Below, piece by piece: positions 51,303 to 61,949 of a stretch of 64,000 nucleotides of DNA (within the stretch, counting starts at the first letter, position 1; every line of letters begins with the position of its first letter). Origin of the DNA: Salinigranum halophilum (GTDB lineage: Archaea; Halobacteriota; Halobacteria; Halobacteriales; Haloferacaceae); assembly GCF_007004735.1 (NCBI RefSeq), contig NZ_SSNL01000006.1:310001-374000 (forward strand), given 5' to 3'. Under the pieces are notes generated by a model that was not told the origin of the DNA, searched no databases, and saw only the letters and a list, made by a program, of their open reading frames with translations. The position numbers and the translations under genes are program-made.

Positions 51303-52295
51303 TTACCACCACCGCTCTGTTGCTTGATATGGTTCTCCAGTTAGGAGGTGCTTTTTTAGACTGTACACATCTGTCTGGACCAATGTTTTGAAGCTCACTT
51401 TCCGGTTGAGTCGTGGATGCTCAATTGTCCGATCGAGAGTCTCTTCATACTCCTGCAGAACCGTCAGACGACCGTCCTCGGTTAGGAGACACCCGTCTAA
51501 GTCAGATTCAAAATCATCAACGGTTATCTGTTGGCGGTTCACCAACCGGAACACGAGCCGATCCGCAAGAATCGGCTTAAATATGTCTGCGATATCGAGC
51601 GAAAGGGTGAATCGTCGCTCTCCGGGTTCATGAACGAACCCGACGGTTGGGTCGAGTGCGGTTTTCCTAATCGCGGATACACACGTCGTGTAGACCATTC
51701 CATTGAGAAACGACACAAGCGCGTTTGCCTCGTTTGACGGTGGGTTGTACTCACGCCTTTCCAACGCAAAGGGTTCGCGAAGAATCGTGTCGAAACACCG
51801 ATAGTACTGTTTCCGTGCATTCCCCTCAACAGCTCGGAGATTGTCGATTGTCTCTGTACTGGTGACTCGTTCCTTTAGTTCGCTGAGCTTGTCCAACGTG
51901 GTGGAGAAATCTCCTTTGCGGCTAGAGTAATACCGAATATTAGCCCGCATATTGTGGATGCTCGCTTCAATGACCTGGTGAGCAATCCTTAGTCGTCGCT
52001 TATCATCGTAAGCCCGCACTTGTTCGACAACTGTATTCCCCGAGACTTGGCCTCGTTTCGGAAGGTATGACCCTTTGTAGTAATCCTTCCAACCGAAGAC
52101 GTGTACCGGAACGCCGTGGTCGTTCAATAGCCCCAGCGCACGGGTGTTGAAATCAATCTGCCCGTGGAGATACAACGAATCGACGGATTCGACCGGGAGG
52201 TACTTTGTCTCTCCGTCAAGGGTGTCGATTCTCAGTGTACTCTCATTGCGGGACAATTCCCCATCAGCGAAGATATGATGATTTGGTTTTGTCAT
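51303..52295 (-). CDS. cas1: CRISPR integrase Cas1
   Basis: 330 residues, the usual length. Catalytic residues are visible: Glu in VEGNARKQYY (~160), His in VGFVHEPGERRF (~223) and Asp in LSLDIADIFKPILADRLVFR (~237). The N-terminal beta domain (TLDGETKYLPVESVDSLYLH) matches the family. It inserts new spacers with Cas2 and Cas4. Four bases separate it from cas4. Confidence 0.95.
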   Translation of the reverse strand: MTKPNHHIFADGELSRNESTLRIDTLDGETKYLPVESVDSLYLHGQIDFNTRALGLLNDHGVPVHVFGWKDYYKGSYLPKRGQVSGNTVVEQVRAYDDKRRLRIAHQVIEASIHNMRANIRYYSSRKGDFSTTLDKLSELKERVTSTETIDNLRAVEGNARKQYYRCFDTILREPFALERREYNPPSNEANALVSFLNGMVYTTCVSAIRKTALDPTVGFVHEPGERRFTLSLDIADIFKPILADRLVFRLVNRQQITVDDFESDLDGCLLTEDGRLTVLQEYEETLDRTIEHPRLNRKVSFKTLVQTDVYSLKKHLLTGEPYQATERWW

Positions 52296-52299
52296 AGTT

Positions 52300-52851
52300 T
52301 TACATCCAACAGAGGTCTTGATACAGACAGGAATCGCAGTATGGTTTCTTTGACAACTCGGGGGGTGTCTCTTCTGCCACTAAATCAAGAATTCCGATGA
52401 TGGTCCGCTCAACCTCGGCGGTAGCCCGTTCATCCAACCGCACCGATTCCCGTTTTCGCTCGGTTGGGTATGCAAGAACGCCGTCTTTCTCGATATCATA
52501 GACGTATTTCAGGAACCACAAGTAGAACAGAAGCTGCATTCGAGCTGGCTTTTCTAATGTGGAAGACACCTTTATTTCCATTACAGCCCCTGAATCGAGC
52601 AAATCAAGTTGAATACGATTGCCGATCATGAACGACCGGCGTGAGTCCTGATAGCTTGTTTCGTCAACGTGAGTGCCACGTTGAATGTTCGTCGTTTCGC
52701 GGTCGATATCGATTCCACGAGACATGAACCACAGCTCCCGCTCACAAACATGGTAATACTGTACCATCAGCCCAGTGACCGGCGTTGCTGGTCGGGTCCC
52801 AATCTCACGCTCTTCTTGGGTGTACTCATCAATCCGATCACCAGTACTCAT
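52300..52851 (-). CDS. cas4: Cas4 Fe-S exonuclease
   Basis: 183 residues. First cluster Cys in YYHVCERELWFM (~35); the last three in YCDSCLYQDLCWM at the C-terminus (Cys-x2-Cys-x5-Cys). The nuclease centre is visible as GTHVDETSY, LDLLDSGAVMEIKVSS (Asp...Glu-x-Lys) and MQLLFYLWFLK. Cas4 trims prespacers and helps select the PAM. First gene of a short cas4-cas1-cas2 unit, separated from cas3 by a 153-base gap. Confidence 0.95.
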   Translation of the reverse strand: MSTGDRIDEYTQEEREIGTRPATPVTGLMVQYYHVCERELWFMSRGIDIDRETTNIQRGTHVDETSYQDSRRSFMIGNRIQLDLLDSGAVMEIKVSSTLEKPARMQLLFYLWFLKYVYDIEKDGVLAYPTERKRESVRLDERATAEVERTIIGILDLVAEETPPELSKKPYCDSCLYQDLCWM

Positions 52852-53004
52852 TGTCGTGCCTCACAGTAGTGACAGACTGTGACCAATTATGACTCATCAG
52901 AAATTCCATATAGACAGATTGTTTTGTCATGCTATTGGTCTTTCCCCTAGTCGGACTACTCGGCCCTACGGTCGTCTTGTTCCATCAGGCGGATATCCCC
53001 CCAA
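52852..53004. promoter_or_regulatory. Gap between cas3 and cas4, probable second cas promoter
   Basis: All other cas genes are at most 40 bases apart, so this 153-base gap suggests a separate transcript for cas4-cas1-cas2. On the minus strand, upstream of the cas4 ATG, TCATAATTGG (52884-52893) is about 32-42 bases away and is TATA-like. An incomplete inverted repeat (AGTGACAGACTGTGAC, 52867-52882) lies between it and the gene. Confidence 0.45.
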
Positions 53005-55755
53005 TTAGAGGGTGAACCGACCACCGACGCTGTCTTCGCGTCCCTGAAGGCCCCCATCCGTCAGCGAATACTGTAATGCCGAGTCCTCAACGTAACAGAA
53101 CACATTGACCCCGTCTTCATTCCGTCTTTTCCCGTCGAGTCGTGCAATCCCTGGCGCGTCTTCGACGATCGTGGCTGGAAGCGAGACACGCATTCGGGAC
53201 GCTGTATCCAACTCGTCGTACGCGGTCACATCCCCCTGCGTAAACCGCTCAGTGAGTGTATTCACGAACTCGACCTCGGCGTCGGTTACAGCCACAAGCA
53301 CATCGACTGTCTGGTAACCACCGATGAGTGACTGCCGGGCCAGCCAAGCTGCATTTGCGAGGTCGATATTCTCTCTGATTTCTGTCGAACTGAGTGACTT
53401 GTCACTGAGTGCGTCGAAGTACCTGTCGACCGCTCGTTTCGAGAAATCAACATCGGAGATGTCTGTGGGATTCTCGACCGTCGCAAGAACATCAGCGATT
53501 AGCTGGAGGTGAGCGGGAATCCCGCGGTTGTACACGTAGTGAGCCGGTGGGTGCGTGGACTCATCGTTCGGTGGGCCCAGCGTCCAGACGGTGACTCGCC
53601 CTCCGTTCTGCCCCCACTCATATGACCGATTACAGCGGCCAGCAGCTTGGACGATGCTATCTAACGGTGCGATATCTCGGTAGACACGCTTGAAGCTGAG
53701 GTCGACACCCGCTTCGATTGCTTGCGTCGAGACCAACACGAAGGGGACGGCACTCGTAGAGAGGGTATCGGCTAGCTCGATGATGACTTGCCGGTCGAAT
53801 GGCCGATACCGCGAATTGAGGGTCAACACGAACGGCCCGGCCGTTGTTTCACCCCGTGATTCAGGCGGCTCACGCTCTTGGAGATCGTGTCTCGCGAGCA
53901 CTTCCTGAGCAATCTGGGTCGATGTCACCGCTGGCTCGAATGCGGTGACATTCCGCTCGCGTACAACTGCCTCGATAGTGTCACCGAGGTGTGTGACATC
54001 TCCGTGGTTACAGAGGTGTGTGGTCAGGGTTTGCGAACTCTCAATCGTATTGCACACCGTAAGAACCGAGCCATCGTCGGTTGTTGCACGGTGAATTCGG
54101 TCGGCTGCCGTCTGATGCTCGAGATATGTATCCTCGACAGCGAGTTGGTGACTGAGCGCCGTCTCGTCGATTGTGTACCGGACACGCTCGGCGCGCTCGA
54201 AATACGCTGTTTCAGCAACCGGTGGGAGAGTCCTCGAGTACTCTGGGCCTGTTGCACACCACTGGCAGCCGTCTTCCTCGTGGATTTCACCCGCCTCTAG
54301 TAGCGAGACGGTTTCTAAGTCACGAAGGAGACTGGGTTGGGTCGCAGTCATCGCGATGATTCGCGTCCCATACTCGTCGGTCAGCAAGTCCAATTCACGC
54401 GCAATGGCATCCCACCACGCCTTTGGCAGCGCTTGTGGTTCGTCTAAGATGACGAGGCCCTCATCCAGCGCTGACAGCTTCAGTCCTTGTCTGTTCGAGG
54501 GGCCAGTCAGACTCTCAAAGAGTTGGACGAACGTCGTGAGAATCGTGCCATCCCGCCACGACTCTCCCAACAACTGCGCACTCTCGTTTGCGTCCGAATC
54601 TCCGACATCACTCGTGTCTTGTTCGCCGTGGTAGACGACAGTCTCACTCAGATAGTGATGAACCGTCAGACCTGACTGGGTTGGGTCTGCACCCCATAGG
54701 TCGGGGTCTTCAAAGAGCGCCCTCGTCTGTTCGATAATCGAGGTGTACGGCAGCGCGTACACGATTGGGTGCTCTGACCCTCCTTCCGTGAGCATATCAC
54801 GGGCCTCAAACGCAGCTGAAAGTCCCGTCAGTGTCTTTCCGAGCCCCGTCGGGAGCGTCAAGGTTGCAATCGGGGTGCCGTCTCCAATCCACTCGTGAAC
54901 TCCACGGAGTGCTTGCCGTCGGGCGCGTTCGCGATCAGTATTGAGTGCCGTTTGTTCCGAAGTCTCTGCAGAGTCATTCCTCAGACTCTGGACATAGTCT
55001 TCAATCGTGGCCCGGTCAAGGGTCTCGATATCGAATATGTGTTCAGGAGTGATATCCATCGCGTGGCTCTTATCCGCCAGCGTGATGGCCGCCCAGTAGT
55101 GCAGTGTACGGTCGTACAACCGCTCCGGAAGCTGTCTAGCGTTCGATTCTGGCCCTGTGAGTTCGCGTCGAGCGGCCGCATCGTACAGGTCCTCGGCGAT
55201 GGCCCCGTCGTTGACCCAGGCCTCGAACTTCTCCCACGACACAGCCACTCCGGTAAGGTTGAGTAGTTCGGCCGCAGCAACCGGCCACTCGTCACTGATG
55301 GAGGCGCACTGGGCACGAATCACAGGTCCAGTAAACGCTTCTGCAAGCGTATCGACCGTGTACGGTGCCGCGTCTGGAAGGGCCTGATGATGGCGAGCAA
55401 CCGCTAGTGTCGCCGCGAGACAGTCCCGTGGTGGGGCTCCCTGTTCTGCGAGGACAAACCACGTCGCGAGGGCACCCAGCCGGGCGTGAAAGCGTTCTTC
55501 GTCGGGTCCTTCGTAATGCTCTCCAGGACGCACATAGGCTTGGAACTGCGGTGTGGCCTTCCCGAAGTCATGGAGTGTCGCCGCCGCGTGAAGGTAGGAC
55601 GCCCGCTCGTCAGTCGGCCCAAACAGTCGGGTGGCTCTATCGGCGACGACTGAGCTATGTGCGGTGAGCCGAAGGTCGCCACGCGAGGTAAGTTGTGACG
55701 AGGGATAGTCGTGGGTCGTTCCTGCAGTAGGGTGTGAAATAAGCGGTGGGTCCAT
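53005..55755 (-). CDS. cas3: Cas3 nuclease-helicase
   Basis: 916 residues from the ATG at 55753-55755 (MDPPLISHPT); an upstream extension to 55965 overlaps cas5 and is unlikely. HD nuclease domain: His in LTAHSSVV (~33), LHDFGKA (~62) and RHHQ (~121). Helicase: Walker A TLPTGLGKT (~300), LVILDEPQALP (DEAD-like), MTATQPS, and motif VI VQAAGRCNRSYEWG after STQAIEAGVDLSFKRVYRDI. This degrades DNA recruited by Cascade. It follows cas5 by 40 bases. Confidence 0.95.
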   Translation of the reverse strand: MDPPLISHPTAGTTHDYPSSQLTSRGDLRLTAHSSVVADRATRLFGPTDERASYLHAAATLHDFGKATPQFQAYVRPGEHYEGPDEERFHARLGALATWFVLAEQGAPPRDCLAATLAVARHHQALPDAAPYTVDTLAEAFTGPVIRAQCASISDEWPVAAAELLNLTGVAVSWEKFEAWVNDGAIAEDLYDAAARRELTGPESNARQLPERLYDRTLHYWAAITLADKSHAMDITPEHIFDIETLDRATIEDYVQSLRNDSAETSEQTALNTDRERARRQALRGVHEWIGDGTPIATLTLPTGLGKTLTGLSAAFEARDMLTEGGSEHPIVYALPYTSIIEQTRALFEDPDLWGADPTQSGLTVHHYLSETVVYHGEQDTSDVGDSDANESAQLLGESWRDGTILTTFVQLFESLTGPSNRQGLKLSALDEGLVILDEPQALPKAWWDAIARELDLLTDEYGTRIIAMTATQPSLLRDLETVSLLEAGEIHEEDGCQWCATGPEYSRTLPPVAETAYFERAERVRYTIDETALSHQLAVEDTYLEHQTAADRIHRATTDDGSVLTVCNTIESSQTLTTHLCNHGDVTHLGDTIEAVVRERNVTAFEPAVTSTQIAQEVLARHDLQEREPPESRGETTAGPFVLTLNSRYRPFDRQVIIELADTLSTSAVPFVLVSTQAIEAGVDLSFKRVYRDIAPLDSIVQAAGRCNRSYEWGQNGGRVTVWTLGPPNDESTHPPAHYVYNRGIPAHLQLIADVLATVENPTDISDVDFSKRAVDRYFDALSDKSLSSTEIRENIDLANAAWLARQSLIGGYQTVDVLVAVTDAEVEFVNTLTERFTQGDVTAYDELDTASRMRVSLPATIVEDAPGIARLDGKRRNEDGVNVFCYVEDSALQYSLTDGGLQGREDSVGGRFTL

Positions 55756-55795
55756 CTGGTATCTGAAAGATGAGGGTGGGTTGTGCTGGGCCAGC

Positions 55796-56593
55796 CTACC
55801 GGAACACGACGGTTCTCTCACCGATCTCGACCGGCACAATATCTGTATCCTCGCGGACGCGAACCGGCTTGGGACCTTGTTGTGCGTAGACGTAATCGTC
55901 GAAGCGCGTCGTCCGCCGGCCATCGCCGTCTGCTTCCATAATTGCAGGTGACCGCTCCGTCCCATACGTCACCCCTCCCTGTGGGACTGCGTCCGACAGC
56001 GAAATCGGGACGACTGAATCAATATCGAGCGACCCATCAACACCATGTGTGGTCGGTGTACGGTCGGCTTTGACGTCTTCAATAGTCGCGAGGTATTCTG
56101 ATTTACCTAGGCTTGGGGTATAGATGGCCGTTCCATTTATCAAGTGCTCACGCAGAGTACTGTAGAACGCTTCATCCTCGAGTGCGACATCGATTCGATA
56201 GCTTGGGTCGGCCAGCACCTCATACGCATGCAGTTGGCGGTCGCGGTCCGTTTCCTGATAGGTCAACTGGTACGACGCCCAGTGTCCGGCCGTCGTCGTG
56301 ACGTCCTGCTTTGGGTCTGTTCCGAGGCCAGTTGTTGGGATATTGACCGTCCGAAGGTTCGACAGTGGTGTAATCGCGACCGCCGAGTTGTCCGCGCTGA
56401 AGATATCGTAGTACGAATCTCGGTCAGCACCGACGATCGCCGCGAGCAACCCGGCGACGGTGGTCCGCGGCGGGATACGATAGGTTTGCTTCGTCACGCT
56501 TCGGCCGACCCGCTTGAAGTGGCCCCAAGTAGACCGGATGGTAAACGACAGACAGCGGTCCGGAACGCCATCGTCGTCGATGGTAGGTGCCAT
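55796..56593 (-). CDS. cas5: Cascade subunit Cas5 (type I-B)
   Basis: 265 residues. N-terminal RAMP strand [18 protein letters not shown] and the conserved [20 protein letters not shown] are diagnostic of Cas5h/b. The C-terminus ([13 protein letters not shown]) is a short beta segment. It caps the crRNA 5' handle. Located 8 bases after cas7. Confidence 0.95.
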   Translation of the reverse strand: MAPTIDDDGVPDRCLSFTIRSTWGHFKRVGRSVTKQTYRIPPRTTVAGLLAAIVGADRDSYYDIFSADNSAVAITPLSNLRTVNIPTTGLGTDPKQDVTTTAGHWASYQLTYQETDRDRQLHAYEVLADPSYRIDVALEDEAFYSTLREHLINGTAIYTPSLGKSEYLATIEDVKADRTPTTHGVDGSLDIDSVVPISLSDAVPQGGVTYGTERSPAIMEADGDGRRTTRFDDYVYAQQGPKPVRVREDTDIVPVEIGERTVVFR

Positions 56594-56601
56594 GACGAGG
56601 G

Positions 56602-57627
56602 TTATGCCGCGAGATCGCGCTCTTCAATCACGTCGATTTCGTGCACGTTGTGGCCCTGTCCTTCGAGATGCATTCCGAGTTCATCACCGCGGATGGTTTC
56701 GTCGCCGACCTCAAGCGTTAGGCGGTCATCGCCAACGAGGTGGATGGTATCGATGCGGTCTGCCCGATGGCCCAGCGAATCAACGAGAGCAGTTACGTCG
56801 ATGACGACATCGTTAATCGAGCGAAGTGAGTCGGCACTCGAGTCAGAGAGCTCGATGAGTTCCTGTAGGCCGCCGAGATGGTAGTCCTTTTCTTGATACT
56901 CGACACGAACGTATAGTCGCGGTTGTTGGCCGAGTTTCGAACGCGAGGTTGTCTGATTCTTCAGTGCACGCCAACAGAGGGTATCGAGTCGACTGACGTC
57001 TGTTTCAGACAGCTTCGTCGACTCGGCTCCATTGTTGTCGACGAGTCCCCAGAACGGGAAGATGCCGTATTTGATTCGCTTGTCGTCGAGGTCGAATCCA
57101 CCCTGGCGGTTCTCCTCACCCGTACTGATGACGCTTGTCAGAGAATCATACTCTTCGTTCTCCTCGACGACGTTCAGTGATTTCGCGGGAAGGAATTGGA
57201 CAGGCCCCTGGTAATTGTTTGGGAAGACACTGTTGAGTGCTGTTCGGAATTCCTCATCTGCCTTGTTGTCGCTTTTCTCGAAGCTCAGCGTGGCTCCGAA
57301 ATACCGGACGTCAGTTGCCGTGTTGAGGAATTCATCCCCGACGTCGTTGATTTCTTCGAGGTCGTCGGCATCATCGACGCCGTCAAGAACATCTTTGACG
57401 AGTGCAGTTCGCGTTCGAGATTCGCCGTTGAGCTTCTTGACATAAATGCCGAAGCCATCGTCCTGAAGCTGATCTCGGAGGTATCGCTTCAACCGGACGT
57501 CGGTGATGATTCCGTGGCCGGTATCAGGGTCGCGGCGTGGCCGGTTATCGCCGATTGGGTTCCCGTTGGGGTTGCAGTCACGGGCGTCGTACACGAACAG
57601 GATTTCGGAGCGGTTGAGTGTCGTCAT
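56602..57627 (-). CDS. cas7: Cascade backbone subunit Cas7 (Csh2)
   Basis: 341 residues. Conserved beginning [40 protein letters not shown] and [16 protein letters not shown] match Csh2-type Cas7. Contains [20 protein letters not shown] and [20 protein letters not shown]. Multiple copies line the crRNA. 15 bases after cas8b. Confidence 0.95.
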   Translation of the reverse strand: MTTLNRSEILFVYDARDCNPNGNPIGDNRPRRDPDTGHGIITDVRLKRYLRDQLQDDGFGIYVKKLNGESRTRTALVKDVLDGVDDADDLEEINDVGDEFLNTATDVRYFGATLSFEKSDNKADEEFRTALNSVFPNNYQGPVQFLPAKSLNVVEENEEYDSLTSVISTGEENRQGGFDLDDKRIKYGIFPFWGLVDNNGAESTKLSETDVSRLDTLCWRALKNQTTSRSKLGQQPRLYVRVEYQEKDYHLGGLQELIELSDSSADSLRSINDVVIDVTALVDSLGHRADRIDTIHLVGDDRLTLEVGDETIRGDELGMHLEGQGHNVHEIDVIEERDLAA

Positions 57628-57642
57628 TGGTATGGGAGTGAA

Positions 57643-59775
57643 TTACTCAGCAGTCTGTGCGTCGGGTTCCTCGTCCGTGCTACCCTCATACAGGTCGAAC
57701 GCGACCGGCATCGAGCGACGGCCATGTGCGTGACCGAGTACGTAACAGAACTGGAGTTCCCGTTTCTCGATATCCCACGCAGAGGGCATCTCCTCGGTCG
57801 CCTCAAGCAGTCGGTCGACTGTCTCCGGGAATAACAGGTCTCGGTCTGAGTCGAAATCCGAGTCAAGCGCGTAGACTTTCGCCTTCTCAAGCGCACTTGT
57901 CAATGCGTTTTCAAGGCTGTTTTTATTCAGTTGGTCACCCTTGGTGGTTGAGTCTAGTGGGCGACCAATCTCCCGTTGATTCTCTTGATGCCAACTCACC
58001 TGCCCAACCAAGACTCCAGATAGCGCTGCTGCACTACGCGCTGAATCCTCGAAGAGGGGTCGGTCAAGGAACGATTCCAGTCGGTACTCCCGGATGGACG
58101 GGAGGTCAGACGTGTCGAGGGTTGTGTGTGTACTCATTGTCGTATCAGTTGGTTCGATTACAACATCAAGGCCGTCAAGTAATCCTGCTCGTGAGAGTGC
58201 TTCTAGTTGGACTAACTGCTGGACGACGATCTGGTGCGGTGGTATCTCACCATCTTCGCTCGCATCATCGTATCGCCGCATATACTCATCAAGCAGCATC
58301 GATGCATCAAGTGGGGTCCCTGCGATTAATCGGGCGTCGACGACCCTGCGGAAATCGTCTCCTTCGTCATCACCACGATATGCAAACGTTGCATTGGTGA
58401 ACTCCTGCCCTGTGATGCAGTAGAACGCAGATTTCCGTGCCTGGTCTCGGTTGTCACTGAAGTCGAGGAGGGGCCAGTTGTCGAAACGCTTGAACCCACC
58501 CACAGCCGGGTCGAGCGTTGGTCCATGAACCGTCTGTTCGAGAGAATCCGCGAGTTCGGACACCCAGTAGGTCGCCGCAGCAGGCTCTTCTGCGATGACG
58601 TTTTTGTCATCACTAATCGGGAGTGTGATCGTGTAGAAGCGTAGTTCAGTCTCGGCCAACTCCCTGACCGCCTCCGTATCTGACTCGCGGAGCTTGTACG
58701 TCACGCGGGCCATGGGCGCGCTCGTACCGCTGCTGTACTCACTTTCACTATCGAGCGACTGAATCGCTCCATAGAGCAACTCGGCCTTTGCTGCAGTGAG
58801 TTCTCCAGCGAAGTATGGCAACGCGTAGGTTTCGACCCCACCACTCCGAAGAACACACTTCTCGATGAGGTCCTGTCCCTTGCTGAATAACATCGCGACA
58901 TCCGGACTCACTGGGTAATTCCGCCAAGATTGATCGCGACGGAGCCCCGGTTGTGCATCGGGATGTTTGACCGAAAAAACGCCGAGAGGACTCTCTGGGG
59001 TACCGACGACACGTCCTTCGGTTCCCGTAACGACGCAGACGCCTCGACCTTCGGATGATCCCGAGTCTAGGTTCTTGTTCGCGGCGTTCTCTGTTGCGTA
59101 CCGCTTCATCGCCTCGTTGAGGACTGGTAGCCCCGCTGGCCAGAACCACTGCTCTCCTGTCACACCACTCTCTGTCTTCTCGAGGTCGGCTGCATCGATT
59201 CGGAGCCGCACTGTGAACGCCGTCGGAATCGATTCATCTGCCGGAAGGAGGGCTTCGACCTTCTCTTTCAGTTCTGCAAGCGTCTGGCTGTCTTTCTCGA
59301 AAACGGCCGCGAGCCGTTCGATTACCCATCCATCTGGATGGCCATCCTCACTGTCGGTGACGCTCAACACACTGTCTTGGGTGGTCCACGAACGGACTCG
59401 ACCGAGGACGGTGCTGGCGACGCCCGTCGCGTCGTTCCCGTTCTTTGACCCAATCTGTGTCAGGCTGTACTTCGCACCTCTCCCGGAAGACTTGTGTGAG
59501 TATGCCAGCTTCGAGACGTGCTCTTTGCGGAGCGTGTCGACCTTTGGGTCACTGACGACGGGGGTCTCACCTGTGAGGTCGATATCGACCCACACAAGCC
59601 GACCGTCATCGATGAAAGGGTCGAGTTTGCTTGCGGTCCCATACAGTTCCCCACCACTCTCGGCCACAGCAAGGACACCGTACAGTGCCATCACGTCTTC
59701 CAGACTTGCTGGCGGCCGGTCATGCCAGTACTGCTCAATCGCGTCAGCAAAATCCTGGCGAGTGACCCCGCTCAT
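57643..59775 (-). CDS. cas8b: Cascade large subunit Cas8b (Csh1)
   Basis: 710 residues, within the Cas8b size range. N-terminal [20 protein letters not shown], central [40 protein letters not shown] and [20 protein letters not shown], and C-terminal [38 protein letters not shown]-type motifs belong to haloarchaeal Csh1. Cas8b recognises the PAM. Start overlaps the cas6 stop by 4 bases. Confidence 0.92.
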   Translation of the reverse strand: MSGVTRQDFADAIEQYWHDRPPASLEDVMALYGVLAVAESGGELYGTASKLDPFIDDGRLVWVDIDLTGETPVVSDPKVDTLRKEHVSKLAYSHKSSGRGAKYSLTQIGSKNGNDATGVASTVLGRVRSWTTQDSVLSVTDSEDGHPDGWVIERLAAVFEKDSQTLAELKEKVEALLPADESIPTAFTVRLRIDAADLEKTESGVTGEQWFWPAGLPVLNEAMKRYATENAANKNLDSGSSEGRGVCVVTGTEGRVVGTPESPLGVFSVKHPDAQPGLRRDQSWRNYPVSPDVAMLFSKGQDLIEKCVLRSGGVETYALPYFAGELTAAKAELLYGAIQSLDSESEYSSGTSAPMARVTYKLRESDTEAVRELAETELRFYTITLPISDDKNVIAEEPAAATYWVSELADSLEQTVHGPTLDPAVGGFKRFDNWPLLDFSDNRDQARKSAFYCITGQEFTNATFAYRGDDEGDDFRRVVDARLIAGTPLDASMLLDEYMRRYDDASEDGEIPPHQIVVQQLVQLEALSRAGLLDGLDVVIEPTDTTMSTHTTLDTSDLPSIREYRLESFLDRPLFEDSARSAAALSGVLVGQVSWHQENQREIGRPLDSTTKGDQLNKNSLENALTSALEKAKVYALDSDFDSDRDLLFPETVDRLLEATEEMPSAWDIEKRELQFCYVLGHAHGRRSMPVAFDLYEGSTDEEPDAQTAE

Positions 59776-60605
59776 GATGTCTCAGCTCGTGGTGGCTGTT
59801 GATTGATGAGGTTCACGAATCCAAAGCCGTGTTCACGGCGTTGGCCAATTCCGGCATCCAATGCAAGGTTGAGGTGATACCGATGCGTCTCGTCCCGAAC
59901 CCGGTAGCCATACCGCCACTTCGAGAGTATCACAGTACGGTCGACAGCTGTTGCCGGTTGGAAGTGAATCGCGTATGTGACGTCGTCTTTGATGGGCTCG
60001 ACTGATTCGAACAACGGTTCGTCAACCTCGGCCGGGCCGGTGTAGTAATCATCACCGTGCTGTTCATGGGTCCGTTGGAGCGATCGACGAATCGTTTCCT
60101 GAAGTGGGTCTAGCCCATGTTTTGGACGCCAGAACAGCTTCGTCTCCGAATCACCCTCATCGATCTTTGTCGTGTCCAGCCCATGCTCTTCGGCGAGACG
60201 TCGATCGAGCGCACAGAATACGCCCGTCGCGGTATCGATGACACCGGTCGCGCCGGGCTCGCCAACATCGGGTGCATGCCCAGAGATTTCATCAATCTCG
60301 AAGCGCATTTGTCCGACGTCGAACGTGCGGTCGCGACCGAAATGCCGGACGAGGTCGTCTAACACCGAACGTTGAGGAGACGCGATGCGGAGGTACCGCT
60401 GGTCACCGGTTTCGATATCGCCCCACGGATAGATGTTCGAGAATGCGAACCCGACACCGCGGTTGGTATCGTGGGCAGCAGCATACTCATCTACATCCTC
60501 AAGGGCTTTCCAGATTCGACCGCGAAGCTTGTGATGAGCGGAAGTATCGTAGGCCGCATCTGCAATCGCATCAAGCGAAAGTTCGATTCGCACGCGCCGT
60601 ACCAC
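59772..60605 (-). CDS. cas6: CRISPR RNA endonuclease Cas6
   Basis: 277 residues from a GTG at 60603-60605; no in-frame ATG is available. Cas6 features: N-terminal [20 protein letters not shown], helix [10 protein letters not shown], the [20 protein letters not shown] segment and the C-terminal Gly-rich loop [17 protein letters not shown]. It cuts the repeat 8 bases upstream of each spacer. First gene of the cas operon. Confidence 0.93.
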   Translation of the reverse strand: MVRRVRIELSLDAIADAAYDTSAHHKLRGRIWKALEDVDEYAAAHDTNRGVGFAFSNIYPWGDIETGDQRYLRIASPQRSVLDDLVRHFGRDRTFDVGQMRFEIDEISGHAPDVGEPGATGVIDTATGVFCALDRRLAEEHGLDTTKIDEGDSETKLFWRPKHGLDPLQETIRRSLQRTHEQHGDDYYTGPAEVDEPLFESVEPIKDDVTYAIHFQPATAVDRTVILSKWRYGYRVRDETHRYHLNLALDAGIGQRREHGFGFVNLINQQPPRAETS

Positions 60606-60788
60606 CTCTGTTGTTATACAAACCGGACAACATGAACAGACAGTGACGTACTATTGAGTTATACCTTGTGTGATAAGGTTTTTACACTTGCATTTTGCCC
60701 GAGTTGGGACTTTGTTGGTGGCCGTACGGCAGTGGATATTATTCACATAACAATCAGACGAGTTCACCGACGCCAGAGGTGTCCACAC
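60606..60788. promoter_or_regulatory. Promoter region of the cas operon with inverted repeat
   Basis: The inverted repeat ACCTTGTGTGATAAGGT (60663-60679; arms ACCTT/AAGGT) lies about 58-75 bases before the cas6 start. On the minus strand the TATA-like AAGGTATAACTC overlaps its left end, so a protein bound to the repeat could block TBP. Operator role is an inference from position. Confidence 0.5.
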
Positions 60789-61187
60789 TCACTCCTCGCT
60801 CCCCTCAAACCCGACCTCCAGACACTCCACAAGCAGCGATTGCACCGCTGGCAGCGCGTCTGCATCGACAGAAAAGCCGATGGCCCGCCCACCACGGTCG
60901 AGGAGATGCACGACAACCACCGCTCGGAAGTAGTGCAGCGAGGCTTCAAGCTGGCCGAGTTCTGGGTCCGCCTCAATCGGGGCCCGGTTGACACGCGTCG
61001 TTTGGTACAGATTGTCGACGCGAACAAGGCGTTTGTTCGCGGTCGCCGCATCGACATCCTCTCGCAAATACAGGATGCGTTTTGACTGGGGGCGATACTC
61101 GACACAACTGCGGAGCGACGCGCCGAACCGCGTCTCGAGAAGGCCGATGAGGTCTGCGACGGACGCGGGGTGTGATGGCGGTCTCAT
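60789..61187 (-). CDS. DUF7522-like haloarchaeal protein
   Basis: 132 residues from the ATG at 61185-61187. Pattern SVADLIGLLETRFGASLRSC, then RILYLREDVDAATANKRLVR, then ASLHYFRAVVVVHLLDRGGR and AIGFSVDADAL, resembles small haloarchaeal regulatory-type proteins of the DUF7522 kind. No catalytic motif. It lies just outside the cas operon and is probably not part of it. Confidence 0.55.
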   Translation of the reverse strand: MRPPSHPASVADLIGLLETRFGASLRSCVEYRPQSKRILYLREDVDAATANKRLVRVDNLYQTTRVNRAPIEADPELGQLEASLHYFRAVVVVHLLDRGGRAIGFSVDADALPAVQSLLVECLEVGFEGSEE

Positions 61188-61386
61188 TTTCAAGAACGTT
61201 ACTCGCGGTAGAGTATCTCCACCACGGTCTGTTATAGACGTTCGTCTCCATCTCTCACACTTGAGAGACGATGCGGTACCTCACTCCCATCGTAACCGCA
61301 CTAGAGGCGAAAGGACAACCGAAGTGCCGATGCGAACCCACCCACGAGACTCGGGCAGTGCTCACTCGACCTAGGGACAGACCACC

Positions 61387-61638
61387 TCAGGCATTCGAGC
61401 CGCCCTCCCGACGCACGCCCACAAGGCCGAGTCGCCGAACCACTGGGACGACCCACGCCGGCACCGACTGGTCTGTCACCGCAACGTCGCGGTCGATCTC
61501 GAACCGATACGCCTGGTCGGCGGTGAGTGTCAACACCATCGTCTCTCCACGATGGTCGATTGCGACGGTGACCTCGCCCTGCTCGAGGGCCATCGTGCGG
61601 CCGCTCGTGTGTTCACCGGTCTGTGTTCGCGTGCCCAT
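61387..61638 (-). CDS. Small unknown beta-rich protein
   Basis: 83 residues from the ATG at 61636-61638. ALEQGEVTVAIDHRGETMVL then TLTADQAYRFEIDRDVAV suggests a small beta sheet, with a Gly/Arg C-terminus RRLGLVGVRREGGS. Not a recognised family. It sits between the cas operon and the relic CRISPR repeats. Confidence 0.5.
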   Translation of the reverse strand: MGTRTQTGEHTSGRTMALEQGEVTVAIDHRGETMVLTLTADQAYRFEIDRDVAVTDQSVPAWVVPVVRRLGLVGVRREGGSNA

Positions 61639-61731
61639 ATCAGCCCCTCACGTGCGCACATAAATCGAATACGAGCACTGCACTACATCAACACTATGCG
61701 ACACCTGACCGTACAAAAACCGACGCTGAGA

Positions 61732-61830
61732 GATTCAACCCCACGAGCGTTCGTCTGAAACAGGGCCGTCGCATCAACCCCACAAGAGTTCGTCTGGCTT
61801 CAACCTCACCGCATGAGTGCATCTGAAATC
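61732..61830 (-). CRISPR. Relic of a second CRISPR array, three decayed repeats
   Basis: Three degenerate copies of the same repeat lie almost back to back: 61732-61761 (GATTCAACCCCACGAGCG..., ends CGTCTGAAAC), 61771-61796 (GCATCAACCCCACAAGAG, ends CGTCTG, shortened by about 4 bases) and 61797-61830 (GCTTCAACCTCACC with extra bases, ends ATCTGAAATC). The gaps are only 9 and 0 bases, so spacers have been lost. Orientation matches the main array. This looks like the remains of an array on the other flank of the cas genes. Confidence 0.8.
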
Positions 61831-61949
61831 GTGGTCGGGACGGCCAACACGAGTCCTTTAGTTCGTGTTCACATATCATTATTCCCAACGACCCGCAATC
61901 ACTCAATCGATGAAGGAAATCCGGGAAAGACGACATACACCGACCATCG

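Noticed and set aside
55756-55965. Extension of cas3 to 55965
   Set aside because: It overlaps the 3' part of cas5 and the added residues are basic and unlike Cas3.
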